A stretch of DNA of 64,000 nucleotides from Ephemerocybe angulata (Eukaryota > Basidiomycota > Agaricomycetes > Agaricales > Psathyrellaceae), in NCBI GenBank assembly GCA_013368325.1, contig JAACJK010000001.1, forward strand, positions 3,648,596 to 3,712,595, written 5' to 3'. Made by a program: the position numbers and the translations under genes. Each line of letters starts with the position of its first letter. The stretch's first letter is position 1. The notes under the pieces are model-generated. The model made no database searches and was not told the origin of the DNA. It saw only the letters and a program-made list of their open reading frames with translations. This document shows positions 52,684 to 63,744 of the stretch, piece after piece.

Positions 52684-55600
52684 TTATTCAGGGATGTATC
52701 TTTTAACAGGGACTCGTTGACGTTTCTGAGACGTAGTTCCCCATTTCTGCAGATCGTCGTTGAGTTCTTTCCTTCGGCTGGGAGTGGTCAAGGGCATATC
52801 CTCCACGGTAAGATTCTTCTTCTTAGACTTCTCCTTGCCCTTTTCCTTCGAAGTAGACAAAGGTACATCCTCTTCGGGCACACCCTTCTTCTTAGACTTC
52901 CCCTTGCCCTTTTTCTTCGTTTTGGGCTTTACGGGGAGCCTATCAGCTACGTCTGACTCAGGTCCAGAGGCTGAGGTGGTAGCTTCCGGCATATGTTTAG
53001 CGTCCGCTGGAGTGACTTGGACGTGTACTGCCAGTGGTAGAATCTCTGCCGGAGGAGTCGGGTGTGCGTGGGATTCAGTTGTCACGTTATCCAGGACCTG
53101 CTTTGGGGTGACCTGGGCAGGGTTCATGGCAAATTGAAGTGCCATATTCCTGACATCCTCGGGAAGTGAGTTCCACTTTAAGAGAGTGTCTGCAGTTGCT
53201 ACCGGTTGGCTAGATGGAGTGATTGGGCTTGGAGGCAATGCACTGAAGGGGAGGAAGGTAGTACCGTCTCCGTTTCCCGCCGGAATGGTTGACCCCGACG
53301 GGAGGAGTCCGACGGTCGGGTGGGAAGACTCCGACGGACCCTCAAAGACCGACGGGTCTGTTCTGTCCGACTCATTTGTTGACACCGCCGGCTTTCGTTC
53401 CTGCGGGAGGAGTGACCCCGCCGGGACGAGTCGAACGGTCGGATGGGACGACTCCGACGGATCTTGAAAGACCGGCGGGTCTGTTAGGTCCGCCGGACTT
53501 GCTGTTACCGCCGGGTTCAGTCCGTCCGACAGGGTATGACTTTCCTGAGGGAGGAGTGCCGAAGGATTGGGGACTTTCTTCCTTGGCTTCGGCCTGCTGC
53601 TCACACCCTCTTCTCCTAACAAATCTTCTGTTGGCACGCCAAGTTTTTCAGCATCTTCCACAAGGACTGCACTCCTAGTGGAAATCCTCTCTGCTCTCCT
53701 GTTTCCTGCAGGAGCCTTGACCTTTGTTGCTACCTGTGCCTTCCCCTCCTTCTTTCCTGCCGGAGCCCCGGTCTTGGTTGCTACCTGTGCCTTCTCCTCC
53801 TTCTTGCCTGCAGGGGCCCCGACCTTGGTTGCTACCTGTGCCTTCTCCTCCTTCTTGCCTGCAGGGGCCCCGACCTTGGTTGCTACCTGCGCCTTCCCCT
53901 CCTTCTTTCCTGCAGGAGCCTCAACCTTGGTTGCCACCTGTCCCTTTCCCATCTTCTTTTTTCCATTTTTCACCCTTGACTTCCTTTCCTTTCCATCCTG
54001 CTTCACACTGCTATCTTCATTTAGTTCACGGTCAGGCTCCTCCTCCTCCTGCAGCTTCCTTGGTTCCCGGACAACAGGACTGCCTTTAGAATTGGGGTAA
54101 TGGTGAAACTCGAAGACCATAGCTTCACCGTCAACCTGCCTCCGATACCAGTAATAGAGGAGCTTCTCTTGCTGTCCAACATTGATTTTGGTAGGATCCA
54201 CAAAGTAAGGGGAAAGATCGTCTGGAAGATATTCCTCATTGACATAGTCTCTGATTGATGACTGCAGAATTCGCCATGGGGGGTGAGAGGCATCGGGATC
54301 ACGTCCTGATGCCAAAGCTTTGAGGGGAGGTAAGATTAATGCATTCCTAAGGAGAGCAATGAACACACCCAAATGAAGTGTAACAAAAGTACGAATGAGG
54401 TGTGGATAATATTCCCATCGAGGGAGACCCTTTGGTAAGACGGATGGGTTTGGAAGGATGGGTTCCATGTAGCTATTGAGGGGGAGACTTAGGAGAGGCT
54501 TTCCACGTCCCCTTAGTTTTGGGGTAGGGAGGCCAGCTAAGTTATCTTCAAATTCCCCTTGAATGAAGGTGGACCAATTCCGAAATATGCCTGAATCCCT
54601 GATGGCACTCCTGTACTCCCGAACAAAACGTCTTTTCCCCAACTCCGCCCCACAGTCTACAAAGGCTGAGCAGGCACTAGGAAGTGAGAAATGTGCCAAA
54701 GTACATTTCGGAATGGAGGGGACTTACACGAATATGGTTCCTTCCCCGGGCCTTCAAATCCCACCAATACAGCCATCCGGACTCCCATGGACTTGTACAT
54801 GTTATGAATGAACTGACGGACAACTGGGAGAGCTCGGTCAAATGCAAGCCTAGGACATTCTCTATAAATCCATGCTCTTCAAAGGATAGTTTAATTGACG
54901 TACTGCCTTTGAACTTCTGGGGGGGTCCTTCCTTGTTCCAATTGGCGGCCGTATCCTGCATCTCCTTAACCTCCTCCTCGGTTAAGAGAGAAAGTTCGTA
55001 GCTCAATGCTTTCTGGAACATGTGAAATGGTGTAACCCGAACGACTGGCATGGCAGCTTTTCCCTTCTTTGTATTCCTTCTCCTTCCCTTCACATCCTTG
55101 CCTTTACTTCCATTCCGCCTCCCATCCTTCGGATTCTTCCCGTCGGGCTTTCTTCCTTTCCTGTCCAAGTCCGAGGAGTCCGACTCCGACTCCGACTCCG
55201 AGTGTGCCTCCGAGTCCGACTCTGACTCCGAGTCCGAGTCCGAGTCCGAGTCCGAGTCCGAGTCCGCCAAGTCAAGGGAGCCATCATCAATGTCCTCTAT
55301 GCTAATCTGGCACTTTGTATGGGCCTCAAATAGCATCTTCTGTCTGACTTTCACCCTCTCCGGATACATCTTGTAGAATACCTGCCTCACTGACCACTTC
55401 TTCTCCCAGAGTTCTGCACCCAACCTTTTCCGGCAACGAATACGAAACCACAGGACCACATTCTGTGGAGAACGGTCACTGACTTTTATGTTTATAGAGG
55501 AATCTCCCAACTCACGTTGATTAAACCAGTTCTATCCCCAGTCCCAATTTTTCCCCCCTCCCTCTCCACTTTTTCTCGGATGCCATCCAAGAAGTGAAGG

Positions 55601-55842
55601 GCAACATTGATTGCAAACTCCCGCCGCTGGTGCTTGGGCAGCTCCTTGTAGTCGTCCTTCCTATCATCTATGTATTCTAGCTGAAGGGTGGTGAATTTCG
55701 AGTCAAGGGCCTCAGCAGGTCCCTTCGGCTGGTCCTCGGAATCCGATAGCCCGTCATCTTCCTTTTCTTCTCCTTTAATCTGGCCACCGGCGAGGTCTGG
55801 AGTATTAGAGTTTCTTTCCTTGACTTTGGCAGGGAGAGACAT
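52684..55842 (-). CDS. KDZ cargo gene 3, large repeat-rich hypothetical
   Basis: About 1,000 aa on the minus strand. Exon 1 is 55516-55842 (ATG at 55842), exon 2 about 54728-55462, exon 3 to the TAA at 52684; intron 1 is GTGAGT..CACAG. The second intron lies around 54650-54730 and its exact borders are uncertain because the best donor and acceptor disagree in phase. N-terminal region: HQRREFAINVALHFLDGIRE, then WFRIRCRKRLGAELWEKK. A Ser/Asp/Glu tract (55175-55265) is encoded by a GAGTCC hexamer run. Central globular part: WSTFIQGEFEDNLAGL and LLYYWYRRQVDGEAMVFEF. Then five 17-residue APAGKKEGKAQVATKVG repeats, a Pro/Ser-rich linker full of CCGNCGG-derived codons, and a Lys-rich tail. No named domain recognised. 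It is divergent from the transposase gene over 187 bases. Confidence 0.65.
53275..53535. repeat. CCGNCGG array inside cargo gene 3
   Basis: About eleven CCGACGG, CCGCCGG or CCGGCGG motifs in 250 bases, and an imperfect direct repeat that encodes DPSESSHPTV twice (about 53320 and 53450). The frame stays open through the array. Confidence 0.75.
53700..53960 (-). repeat. 51-bp coding tandem repeat
   Basis: Five units of 51 bases (plus-strand core GTTGCTACCTGTGCCTTC) coding for GAPAGKKEGKAQVATKV-type segments of cargo gene 3. Confidence 0.85.
55175..55265 (-). repeat. GAGTCC hexamer microsatellite, coding
   Basis: About fifteen (CCGAGT/CCGACT)n units give alternating Ser-Asp and Ser-Glu in cargo gene 3. 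Confidence 0.9.
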
Positions 55843-56029
55843 TGCGTCAAGTAAGTGAAGAGGAACAAACAAGATAATGACCCCAATATCAGACCAATAT
55901 CAGAAAGGGTCCCAGCCGGATCTTTGGAGCATATGATAAATCTGGGGCGTTGTCTATTTCAGGCTGATCAATCGATAACCACCACTGTTCCCGCAAGAAG
56001 CCTCTCCTGTCTTCCTCCACCTAACCACC
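55843..56029. promoter_or_regulatory. Shared divergent promoter of cargo gene 3 and transposase
   Basis: A 187-base spacer between the ATGs at 55842 (minus) and 56030 (plus; context CCACCATGG). No clear TATA box. Divergent arrangement suggests co-expression. Confidence 0.4.
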
Positions 56030-59000
56030 ATGGTCAAGCATAAGATCGGTAAACGCAAGGTCACCGAACTCGATATCTCTGTCAAGACCACAAAACGGGG
56101 AAGACAAGTTTCCTCCGTTGCGGTTCCTGCCGAGAAATCCCTCTACCGACCATTGAAACGGAGGAAGATCATCCCGGTTATCCCTGCAGACAACAAAGCA
56201 CAGCGGGGGTCCAGCAGCTCTTCCTTACCAGAGCCCCTCTACTATGAATCCATCTTTGAAACCATTGATGGGAAGACGTCCCAGGGAAAGGTCAGCCATA
56301 TTGAGGCTTAAGAAGCAGGAAATGATCTGATTATCTTCCTTCCAGACAACCCATGACTATCTCAAGGCATGGCTTGATCAAGGGAAGTGTGGGGCATATC
56401 TGGACAGGCTTCTCATCACCGAAGCAATGCCCAAACCCACATGTGTGCAGTGCTTGAAAGGAGTAGCAACTTGGAGATGCCTGGATTGCGGTAGCCAGCC
56501 TCAGTACTGCGGAGTGTGCTGCCGGATTTCCCATCGGCGGACGCCATTTCACCGGGTTGAATACTGGAACGGAAGGTACTTCCAGCCTGCCTGGCTCTGG
56601 CAGGCGGGGACCATGATATGCCTTGGGCACCAAGGGCACATGTGTCCCGAGTACCAGAAAAAGATGTCTGATCTGGAGAAACGTTCACTGAAGGTAAATG
56701 GCTGCCTCGACTCCCCTCCCCTGGAGGAGGATGATACCACATTTGGGGCAAAACCAGCAATCACTCAGCTCGGATCAGGGCGCTTTGTTCTCTTCGTGCA
56801 CCTCAATGGTTTCCATTACCTACCCGTCTACCCCTGCCTCTGCGGTGAAAAGGTCCGGCTACCTGAAGATGAACAATTTTTGGAAGCTGGCTATTTCCCT
56901 TCTACTTGGACAACAATTGAGACAGTGTTCACTCTGGAACTGCTCAAGGATTACCATTTAACCAAGACCGAAACAAAGATGTCAACGGAAAACTACTGTG
57001 ATATTCTGAAGCGCAAGACCAATTTCGCCTTTCCTTCCAAAATTGTAAGTTCTTCTTTACATCCTTGTATTCTAAGCTGACAATAGTTGGGTTGTAGGAC
57101 AGAGCTCGAGAGCTTTCACGGGTCTGGCAAATGTACAACTATATGATTCTTCTCAAGAGGCATGGATTTGGTCATGAAGGGAGGGGAAGGAAACCTGAAA
57201 AGGGGGAGCTGGCTTTATACTGTGCAATATGCCCCCAGCCCGGAATAAACCTACCTTCAAATTGGGAAAGCCTAACAGAGCTGTGAGTTTGCCAATCTTC
57301 ACCCATACTTTGATGATTAAGGGAGTCATAGATGGCTTTATAAACGATATATAGTGATAGACGGCAACTTCAAGCTTCATCATCTCATAATCCGTGGTCA
57401 GGATCGGGGCATCTCCTTGATAGCTGGGGCTGCTTATATGATCGAGAAGGCCTACCAAGACAAAGTCCTCAAAAACGCCCCAGAAAGCAAGCAGGTAAGT
57501 TTCTGGCATGATAGCTAAACCAGTGCTAATAGGATCTCTGTTTTATAATGCTACTCATGAACTAATGAACTATTCCCTGTGTCATCGGAATCGGCGACAC
57601 CGTCGGATCGACACCGTCGGATTGACACCGTCGGATTGACACCGTCGGACGGGACGGACGTAACTATGTCTATCCGTCAGATCGTTACCGTCGGACGGTA
57701 TGGTCGGAACTACCTCCATCCGCCGGACCTTATCCTCGGACCTTACGCTCCGCCGGTTTCTCTCTACCGTCGGAATCCCTCTGTCGGGAAAACTCAGGCT
57801 GCGACGTGCTCTGAATACAAGGCTGTCCAGGATAAGGATAAGATGAAGAAGGGCTATGATGCATCTGGGTTATTTGGGAGTGCCTGTGCCCGTCATGGCT
57901 GCTTTTGCGGTGGAGCTCTCGTGGACATGCAGAAAGGAGAAAGGTGAGTGCCGCCACCTTACAGAGGACTGTGCTTGAACTCACTATATTTCCAGACAGG
58001 CAAATGCAGACCTGTCAGTAAACGAAGCCTTCGACACCACCAATGCAGCTGGGACACCTGGTGCTTTGCTGGCCTACGATATCAACTGCCAGTTTTGTAT
58101 ACATTTCCGGGAGAGGATTGATAAAGCCCATCACCTTACCATCCCAGCGGACCTGGATATCACGTACCTCATTGGACTCTTCCATATTCATGGCCATGGC
58201 GAGATATGCCTGCCTCGCTTTGCCAGTACCTTTCTCCCAGGTGCTGGGATGGCCAGTGGGGAGATCATTGAATCCCTCTGGTCTATACTCAACCAAGCAG
58301 CAAGGATAACCAAAACGATGACTCCCGCTCACCGACGGGAAATGATCGATGCATGCGTAACAGACATTAATTGGAAGAAGCTGGTATCAGTTGGTCTGTG
58401 CTTTTCCATCCTGTCCTCGGCATATGCTTATTAGAATTACTTTCAGATACCTACATCACCACCCAACTGCTTAAAGCTAGGACTGAGAAGGAGAAGGCAG
58501 ATGATGACTTTGCTCTACTCAATGACACAGTGAGCCCCGCCCAGAAGGAGCTCTGGCAGGAAGAAATGGAGACCGCAAACGACGAGAGGAAGGGGTCTGA
58601 CGTTTCATCCATGGATTCATATCTTCCGAAACTTGAAAAAGGTAGCTATCCGTTCTTCGAACTGAGAATGGTAGGCTCACTAGGGTTAACTTCTTCTTTT
58701 AGTTAAGAACACAAGAGCAATTCGATCTAGCCTCATGGCTGAAGAGCAGAAGACAAGGAAAAATGTGGGGCTAGCAAACTGGGTTGCAACAGGCATGGAA
58801 ATTCAGGAAGCACAGTCTGTCTTTCTCTCTTGCATCTCAGGACAGTTGTACTAATATCGGAAATAAGATCAGCATTACGTTCAACTGCAATGGCAATTAG
58901 AAATGCAACGGAAGGGTCCGTAACAGACCTGGATGTACAGAAGAAACGGGAGGTCCTCATCAAGCAAATAGACAACTGGTATAAAATCGCGGATACTCTT

Positions 59001-59920
59001 TTCCCCGGTTTGGACCCGACAGCCGAGACATCCAAGATGACGGATAAACGGGACCCCTGTGTTTGCGAGAACGAGTGCCAATGCCCACCACATATTCCAG
59101 ATCCAGACGTCGACTTTGAACTGGCCGAAAATATAGTCCTTTCCCTTCCCTCTGACTTCCACGATTTACCCGAGGAGCTTTCAGCAGCTGCAATCACAGA
59201 AGGGGAATTGCGGGTAGCCCAGGCAAACGAGGCACTCGATACCCTTCGGAGTCTCATCACGAAAAAATCAACATACTACCGGGCCAACAGGGAACTGGCC
59301 AATGGAACGAGAGACCGTACAAGATCGTACGACAGTATCAATGCCTTGGAAAAGCTCATGGTTGCAGCCAAGAGAACATACGCAAAGGCTAGGTCCTCCT
59401 TGGAGCGGCTCGGGCTCCTTCCTGAACACCCTCAATTCAAAACCCTTCAAAAATCAGACACGAAGGCGGTAACAGCAATTTACAGCCCAAATGCTAGGGG
59501 CCAGAGGAATGAAGGCCTTTCTTGGATTTGGACAAGCCTAGGTATTGACCCTACAGAGGAAGGGTATTTAGCAGAAGGTGAGCTTTGTCAAGAAAAAACC
59601 GTCCTCTCCGCTAATTGGCTGTAGTCTACCGGGTCAATTGGATCAGGGCCAAGTCCAGGGCAGACCGTTGGATGGAGGAGGTAATCATCCTGGAGCATGA
59701 GATGGAATGGTTTGTTCGTTTCTGCTTATACCGGCAGAGGAAATGTCTGGATTGGGCACAATCAAACGAGGAGGGTGTGTCCGCCGGACATATGGCATAC
59801 GCATTCCGACAGGCGGACATGTGGGCCCGCCGGGCCTCCGCGGGAAAGAAGCAGTTCATGGAAAAATGCGGGGTTAGGGTTACCATCGAAGATCCGATTA
59901 TCAATGATCCTACAACTTGA
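56030..59920 (+). CDS. KDZ transposase with CxC2-like cysteine cluster
   Basis: About 1,060 aa. Exons: 56030-56290, 56346-57044, 57098-57282, 57332-57494, 57798-57943, 57996-about 58393, 58447-58641, 58703 on to 59577, 59625-59920. The N-terminus (THDYLKAWL, then CVQCLKGVATWRCLDCG, CGVCCRISHRRTPFH) is the cysteine cluster typical of KDZ transposases, followed by LGHQGHMCP and CAICPQPGINLP. The catalytic part carries YIVIDGNFKLHHL, ACARHGCF..LVDMQKGER, LLAYDINCQF, GLFHIHGHGEICLPRF and GEIIESLWSILNQAA, which include the expected acidic residues. The end (VYRVNWIRAKSRADRW, EMEWFVRF) is also family-typical. Odd points: the fourth intron is 303 bases, swollen by CCGTCGG motifs, and near 58827-58852 the frame only joins across a 26-base GT..AG gap, too short for a normal intron, so an indel may have broken this copy. 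Confidence 0.92.
57575..57795 (+). repeat. CCGTCGG array inside a transposase intron
   Basis: Begins with four tandem 14-15-base units GACACCGTCGGAT (57596-57650) and continues with dispersed CCGTCGG and CCGCCGG to 57780. It makes this intron about five times longer than its neighbours, yet the donor GTAAGT and the acceptor CTCAG are kept. Confidence 0.85.
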
Positions 59921-59978
59921 ACTTGAACCACCATCATCCCCTACTTGTACACTCTTTCCATCCATTTTTATAGCACAA

Positions 59979-61067
59979 ATGCTTGAAGACCTTGCCATCC
60001 TCGCTAAATTAAACGCCCTTACTCCGAACGGCATGCAATCGGTGTTGTCGTACTCCGCAAGCCGCCTTCGGGCTGCGCTGTGCATCCAGGCCGTTGTCCC
60101 GATGCCTGAGGAGTACATGGGTACATACCACGACCACCTGAAGGAAGAGCTGGTATGTATTTCTCAATTCAGAGTTCTATTCTGACCTGTCTGTTAGTTT
60201 GCCTATTCCTTTTTGCTCGGTTCAGTCATGCTGCTCCATCCCAACCCGAAAGACCTCACAATTTCGAAAATCGCTACGACGGCGAGTCTGCTATACATCC
60301 GCGGCACCCTTGTGGATAGAGAAGAGCTCAGGCGTATTGCCAATACCTACGGTAGCGCTGGTGATCACATCCTTGTGCATTACGAGGGCGAATGGTGGGA
60401 GAAAATGGACGAGCCCGTGCAGGCAATCCATCCGAGGGACGTGTTTGGCTGGTGGGAAGTACAGAAACACAGGATCGCCCCGGTCTTCCCCCGGGTCCGG
60501 AACGTCATCAACCTCGCCGAGATGAAGATCGAACAGCTAGACCAGGCCCGTGACCTCGCCGTCTCATCCGTCGAGCTTATGGATTCCCAGCTCGCGACCA
60601 GCGCCGAACGGATTGCCACACTCACCCGCCGGCTCAACAATGCGAAAAGACTCCGCGGGGAACTCAAAGGCCTTCTCGCCGACAAGGAGGACATGACGAT
60701 CCATCTCGAAAAACTTCACATTCGGAGCATGACGGAGGAACTGCCGGCCAATTTAACGGGCGATTTAACGGAGGACCTGATTCGACCCCTGGAACCTGAA
60801 GTGGTCCGCGGCGAACAGACAGCACGAAACAAGCATGACAGGAAGCAGAAACGAAAGGGTAGCGTCAATGAAGCAGACAGCGTGAAAAAGCCGAAGACCG
60901 TTTCATTCCACGACGACCTTGCCACCAAGATCAATGCCGCCGCAGACGCACAAGCCGCGGAGGAAGAAGAAGACGAGCAGGCGGCCGTAGAAGCGGGCAG
61001 CGGAGAGGAGGACTCCAGCGAAGGTGATGATGATGGTGGAGAAGATGACAGCGATGACGACCAGTAG
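59979..61067 (+). CDS. KDZ cargo gene 5, acidic-tailed hypothetical
   Basis: Two exons, 59979-60152 and 60198-61067, joined by a 45-base intron (GTATGT..TTAG) give 347 aa. It starts 58 bases after the transposase stop on the same strand, as a tandem neighbour. The N-terminal half looks globular (LSYSASRLRAALCIQAVV, LLGSVMLLHPNPKDL, WEVQKHRIAPVFPRVRNVI). The next part is helical, probably coiled coil (MKIEQLDQARDLAVSSVEL, RIATLTRRLNNAKRLRGEL). A basic patch NKHDRKQKRKGS may be a nuclear signal. The last 60 residues are mostly Glu, Asp and Ala. No named family recognised. Acidic tails of this sort suit histone or chromatin contact, but that is a guess. Confidence 0.75.
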
Positions 61068-61159
61068 TTAACCATGAGTCCCTGTCCTCTATCTCCATGC
61101 GAGAATTTGTATTTTATCTTCACTATGCCTGTATTGATGTATTGCTCTCCTGTCTCCGT

Positions 61160-61510
61160 CAAGTCCGTCGGACTCACACACCGTCGGGTGAAGCACTGTC
61201 TCCTGCCGCGAGTATATTTCATCCCGCCAACCGTCCCCATTCTACCCGCCGGGAGCTTGGACCACAAATTGTGAATGCGACCCGACGGACTTAGACCGCA
61301 GGGGCTCTATCCGTCGGGACCCTTCCGCCGCCGGGTTACACCCCGGTTTGTCTGCCACCCGCCGGCTTGTGGTTCAATGCGACCCGACGGGTTAGCCCGC
61401 AGGAGTTATGTCCGCCGGGTCCTACCCCGCTTTAGCCGCCACGCCGTCGGAGTGTGGCCCAATATCGGATGAGTGTAAACCCGTCGGACTGTTTGTGCTG
61501 GAGGACTCCG
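61160..61510. repeat. CCGNCGG-rich spacer with tandem unit
   Basis: Between cargo genes 5 and 6. More than a dozen CCGTCGG, CCGACGG and CCGCCGG motifs. An imperfect unit of about 110 bases is repeated (AATGCGACCCGACGG at 61272 and 61378, each followed by a CCGCAGG word and CC(G/C)CCGGGT). Confidence 0.8.
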
Positions 61511-61606
61511 ACAATTTGAAGCTGGCGTTGGCAGGTATTGATCAGTGGATTAGTCATTGATCCACGGATCTTCATTCCCGCACAGCATTCTTCCTTCTTG
61601 ACCACC

Positions 61607-62301
61607 ATGGAGACATCCACAATTTCTCCCCCCTCTATTGATATCTGCACTACAGCAGAATGGATGTCCTTGCTGGGCTACGTGCATGGCCGAATGCACA
61701 AACTCCTTGATTTCTTCCAACTCGAATGCGATACTCCCTACCATCAAGAGAATTGGCGGACTTGGGTTAGTGTTTTTAGCAATGAACTTGTAGGTTTAAG
61801 TTCCTGTGATCCGCTGCTCCCACAACCTGACGGGCCATCCAGAATATTGGTCTCACCCTGCAAGGATTGATGACAGCCAGCGATCTTGGAAGGAGGCCCG
61901 GTACCTTCTACCAGTCCATCATCAAGGAGGTCGTCATCCACACTGATGACTGCAAAGGCGTCTGGTTTGCCCTAACCGGTGGACTGATTACCAGTCCCGT
62001 GTACCCCGAGGACGAACTTCTCAGATCGGACAGTAACCGCTGGTGGGAAGATAAACCATATGCTACTATTTCTGACGTCGCTCGGCTTTGGAGGGAAGGG
62101 GGAGGGGCTTTGAGGGATGGTGGAAATCGGCCCAGGGATGAGAAATCACGGGGTATAGATGAAGCTGACTTGCAAGGTGTCTTGAAGGGATTGATTGAAG
62201 GTTTAGATGCCTCGATCGCCAATGTTGAGGAGAGTAGCCGTGACGTAGAGGAAGCCTATAAAGCAGCATATCAAGTTCGAAAAGCTTGGAATAGGTTGTA
62301 G
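61607..62301 (+). CDS. KDZ cargo gene 6, hypothetical 205-aa protein
   Basis: Exons 61607-61765 and 61843-62301 with a 77-base intron (GTTAGT..ATCCAG), phase 0. The ATG has a good context (ACCACCATGG); the upstream extension of the open frame has no ATG. Sequence: AEWMSLLGYVHGRMHKLLDF, then GLTLQGLMTASDLGRR, VVIHTDDCKGVWFALTGGL, ATISDVARLWREGGGALRDG and a C-terminal helix GVLKGLIEGLDASIANVEESS. Short, soluble and with no named domain. It ends 30 bases from the end of the TET/JBP gene on the other strand, so the two genes are convergent. Function unknown. Confidence 0.75.
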
Positions 62302-62331
62302 TATATCAGTATAACAGCCGATCGATGTAAT

Positions 62332-63744
62332 CTATGCCGCCGGGTGAATGGATGCCAGGAGATCGGCAAGGAATGGGGGTGAAATCTCTGCATACTCAGT
62401 TAGAGCTCCCCAACCCACAGAAGGCTTAATAAAACTAGCAATACATATCCTATCCCCCTCTGTTCTTGGCGCACCATGCTCCAGGAGGTAGCCAGGGATA
62501 ATAAAGCTTGTCCCTGGATTGTAGCTAAACCTTCCACCTAGAAGTGGGACCTCCAATACGCCGTTTCCATATGTCCCAAAAACTGAGAGTATATCTTGGA
62601 GAAACTTGCCACCACGGTTATCACGATGGAAGGGGGTCTCTCTGTTGCAGATGAAAGCAAATCCAGTGAAAGGTGAAGTCCAGTACTTGAAGGCTTCTTG
62701 TGTCAATCCGGTATTTGACGTTTCAGCCCTACCTGATGACAGTTCTATGAGAACTTGCAGTTGCATCTCATACAGCTTTGGATTCACAAGGGAAAGGAGG
62801 GCGCCAATAAGAGCATTTGTTCCCGATAGCATGTCAATCAGCTCCATGCCGCCAGCCCGTTTCTTTGAGTTCAGGGATGCGGATGGGCCGGGAACTGAAA
62901 TCGGAGGCTAGGTGTTGAATCAATAAACTTTCCGCAAGTTAGAGGCCTCTATCGCTTACCCCATGACCTTGCTCATACCAAGCGGCAGCCAGGTTTACGA
63001 GGCCGGGAGGGATTTGGCCATGATCCGGATTTGCAAAAGTTCCTGTTTCGTCCGCCAGTGCCCGACGGATGTTGCAAGTCCGCCGGATCTTGAGAGTCCG
63101 CCGGACCTTGAGAGTCCGCCGGACGTTTATAATCCGACGAATATCCAGAATCCGACGGACACATCCGAATCACGGATTTCGGTAATTTGCCAACGGTCTT
63201 GGCTGCGTCAAAAACGGCAGGACTGCCACTTTATGAGGATTGCAGTGGCATAAAATATGATTCAATGGACTCACGCATCTCCGAGATGTGAAAATGGCAA
63301 GTACCACGCAATGGCCTTACCGGCAGAGTCAACGAAGACCATTGGGGCATCCTTGAAATTTCTAACAGATTCCGGAGCCTGAAACGTCCTCCGCAGGTAG
63401 TCTTCTCGAGTCCCTTCTTGCAGGGGGATAGAGAGACCTTCAGCAACATCCTCAAGGGAATAGGAGAGATGGACTAAAAAAATGCAATCAGAAAGAAGAA
63501 CAAGGCTGTGCTAAAAACCTGGTTGACCGACCGGGGTGCTGAGTGCAATAGAACTCCCACAATTGTCCCTATTTCCCTTGGACATCCAAGGGAACTCTTG
63601 AGGGCGTTACAGCAGGAGATGGACACGAGCCTTTTGAGCCCAATATAACTTCGCCAGTCCAGCGTATTCTTGCAACGTCCTGAGACCTGGGGTAGATCTT
63701 GGGACATTGCAGCTGCTGTAGTTAAGAAGAAAGGCTCCATGCAT
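62332..63744 (-). CDS. TET/JBP-like 2OG-Fe(II) dioxygenase, possibly interrupted
   Basis: Minus strand. Recognised exons: 62332-62907, 62960-63042, 63275-63473 and 63519 up to at least 63744. The last exon carries the catalytic half: ICNRETPFHRDNRGGK gives the His-x-Asp iron ligands. GVLEVPLLGGRFSYNPGTSF, LLEHGAPRTEGDR give the second His and the Arg that binds 2-oxoglutarate. Upstream exons read GLVNLAAAWYEQGHG and VFVDSAGKAIAWYLPFSHL, typical of fungal TET/JBP proteins, which oxidise 5-methylcytosine in DNA and are known KDZ companions. Problems: an in-frame TAA at 63607-63609 splits exon 63519-63744, the true 5' end is not found, and the exon pair across the 232-base intron (63043-63274, with a CCGNCGG array) does not join in phase with the obvious donor. 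Probably a recently damaged copy. I name the family with good confidence, not the exact substrate. Confidence 0.75.
63055..63175. repeat. CCGNCGG array inside the TET/JBP intron
   Basis: Tandem CTTGAGAGTCCGCCGGA-type units (63090-63125), then CCGACGAAT and CCGACGGACA variants. As in the transposase, the array sits inside an intron. Confidence 0.8.

Noticed and set aside
53567..54100. 177-codon plus-strand hydrophobic frame
   Set aside because: Antisense of the Lys/Ala repeat part of cargo gene 3; the apparent hydrophobic repeats mirror the AAG/GCC codons.
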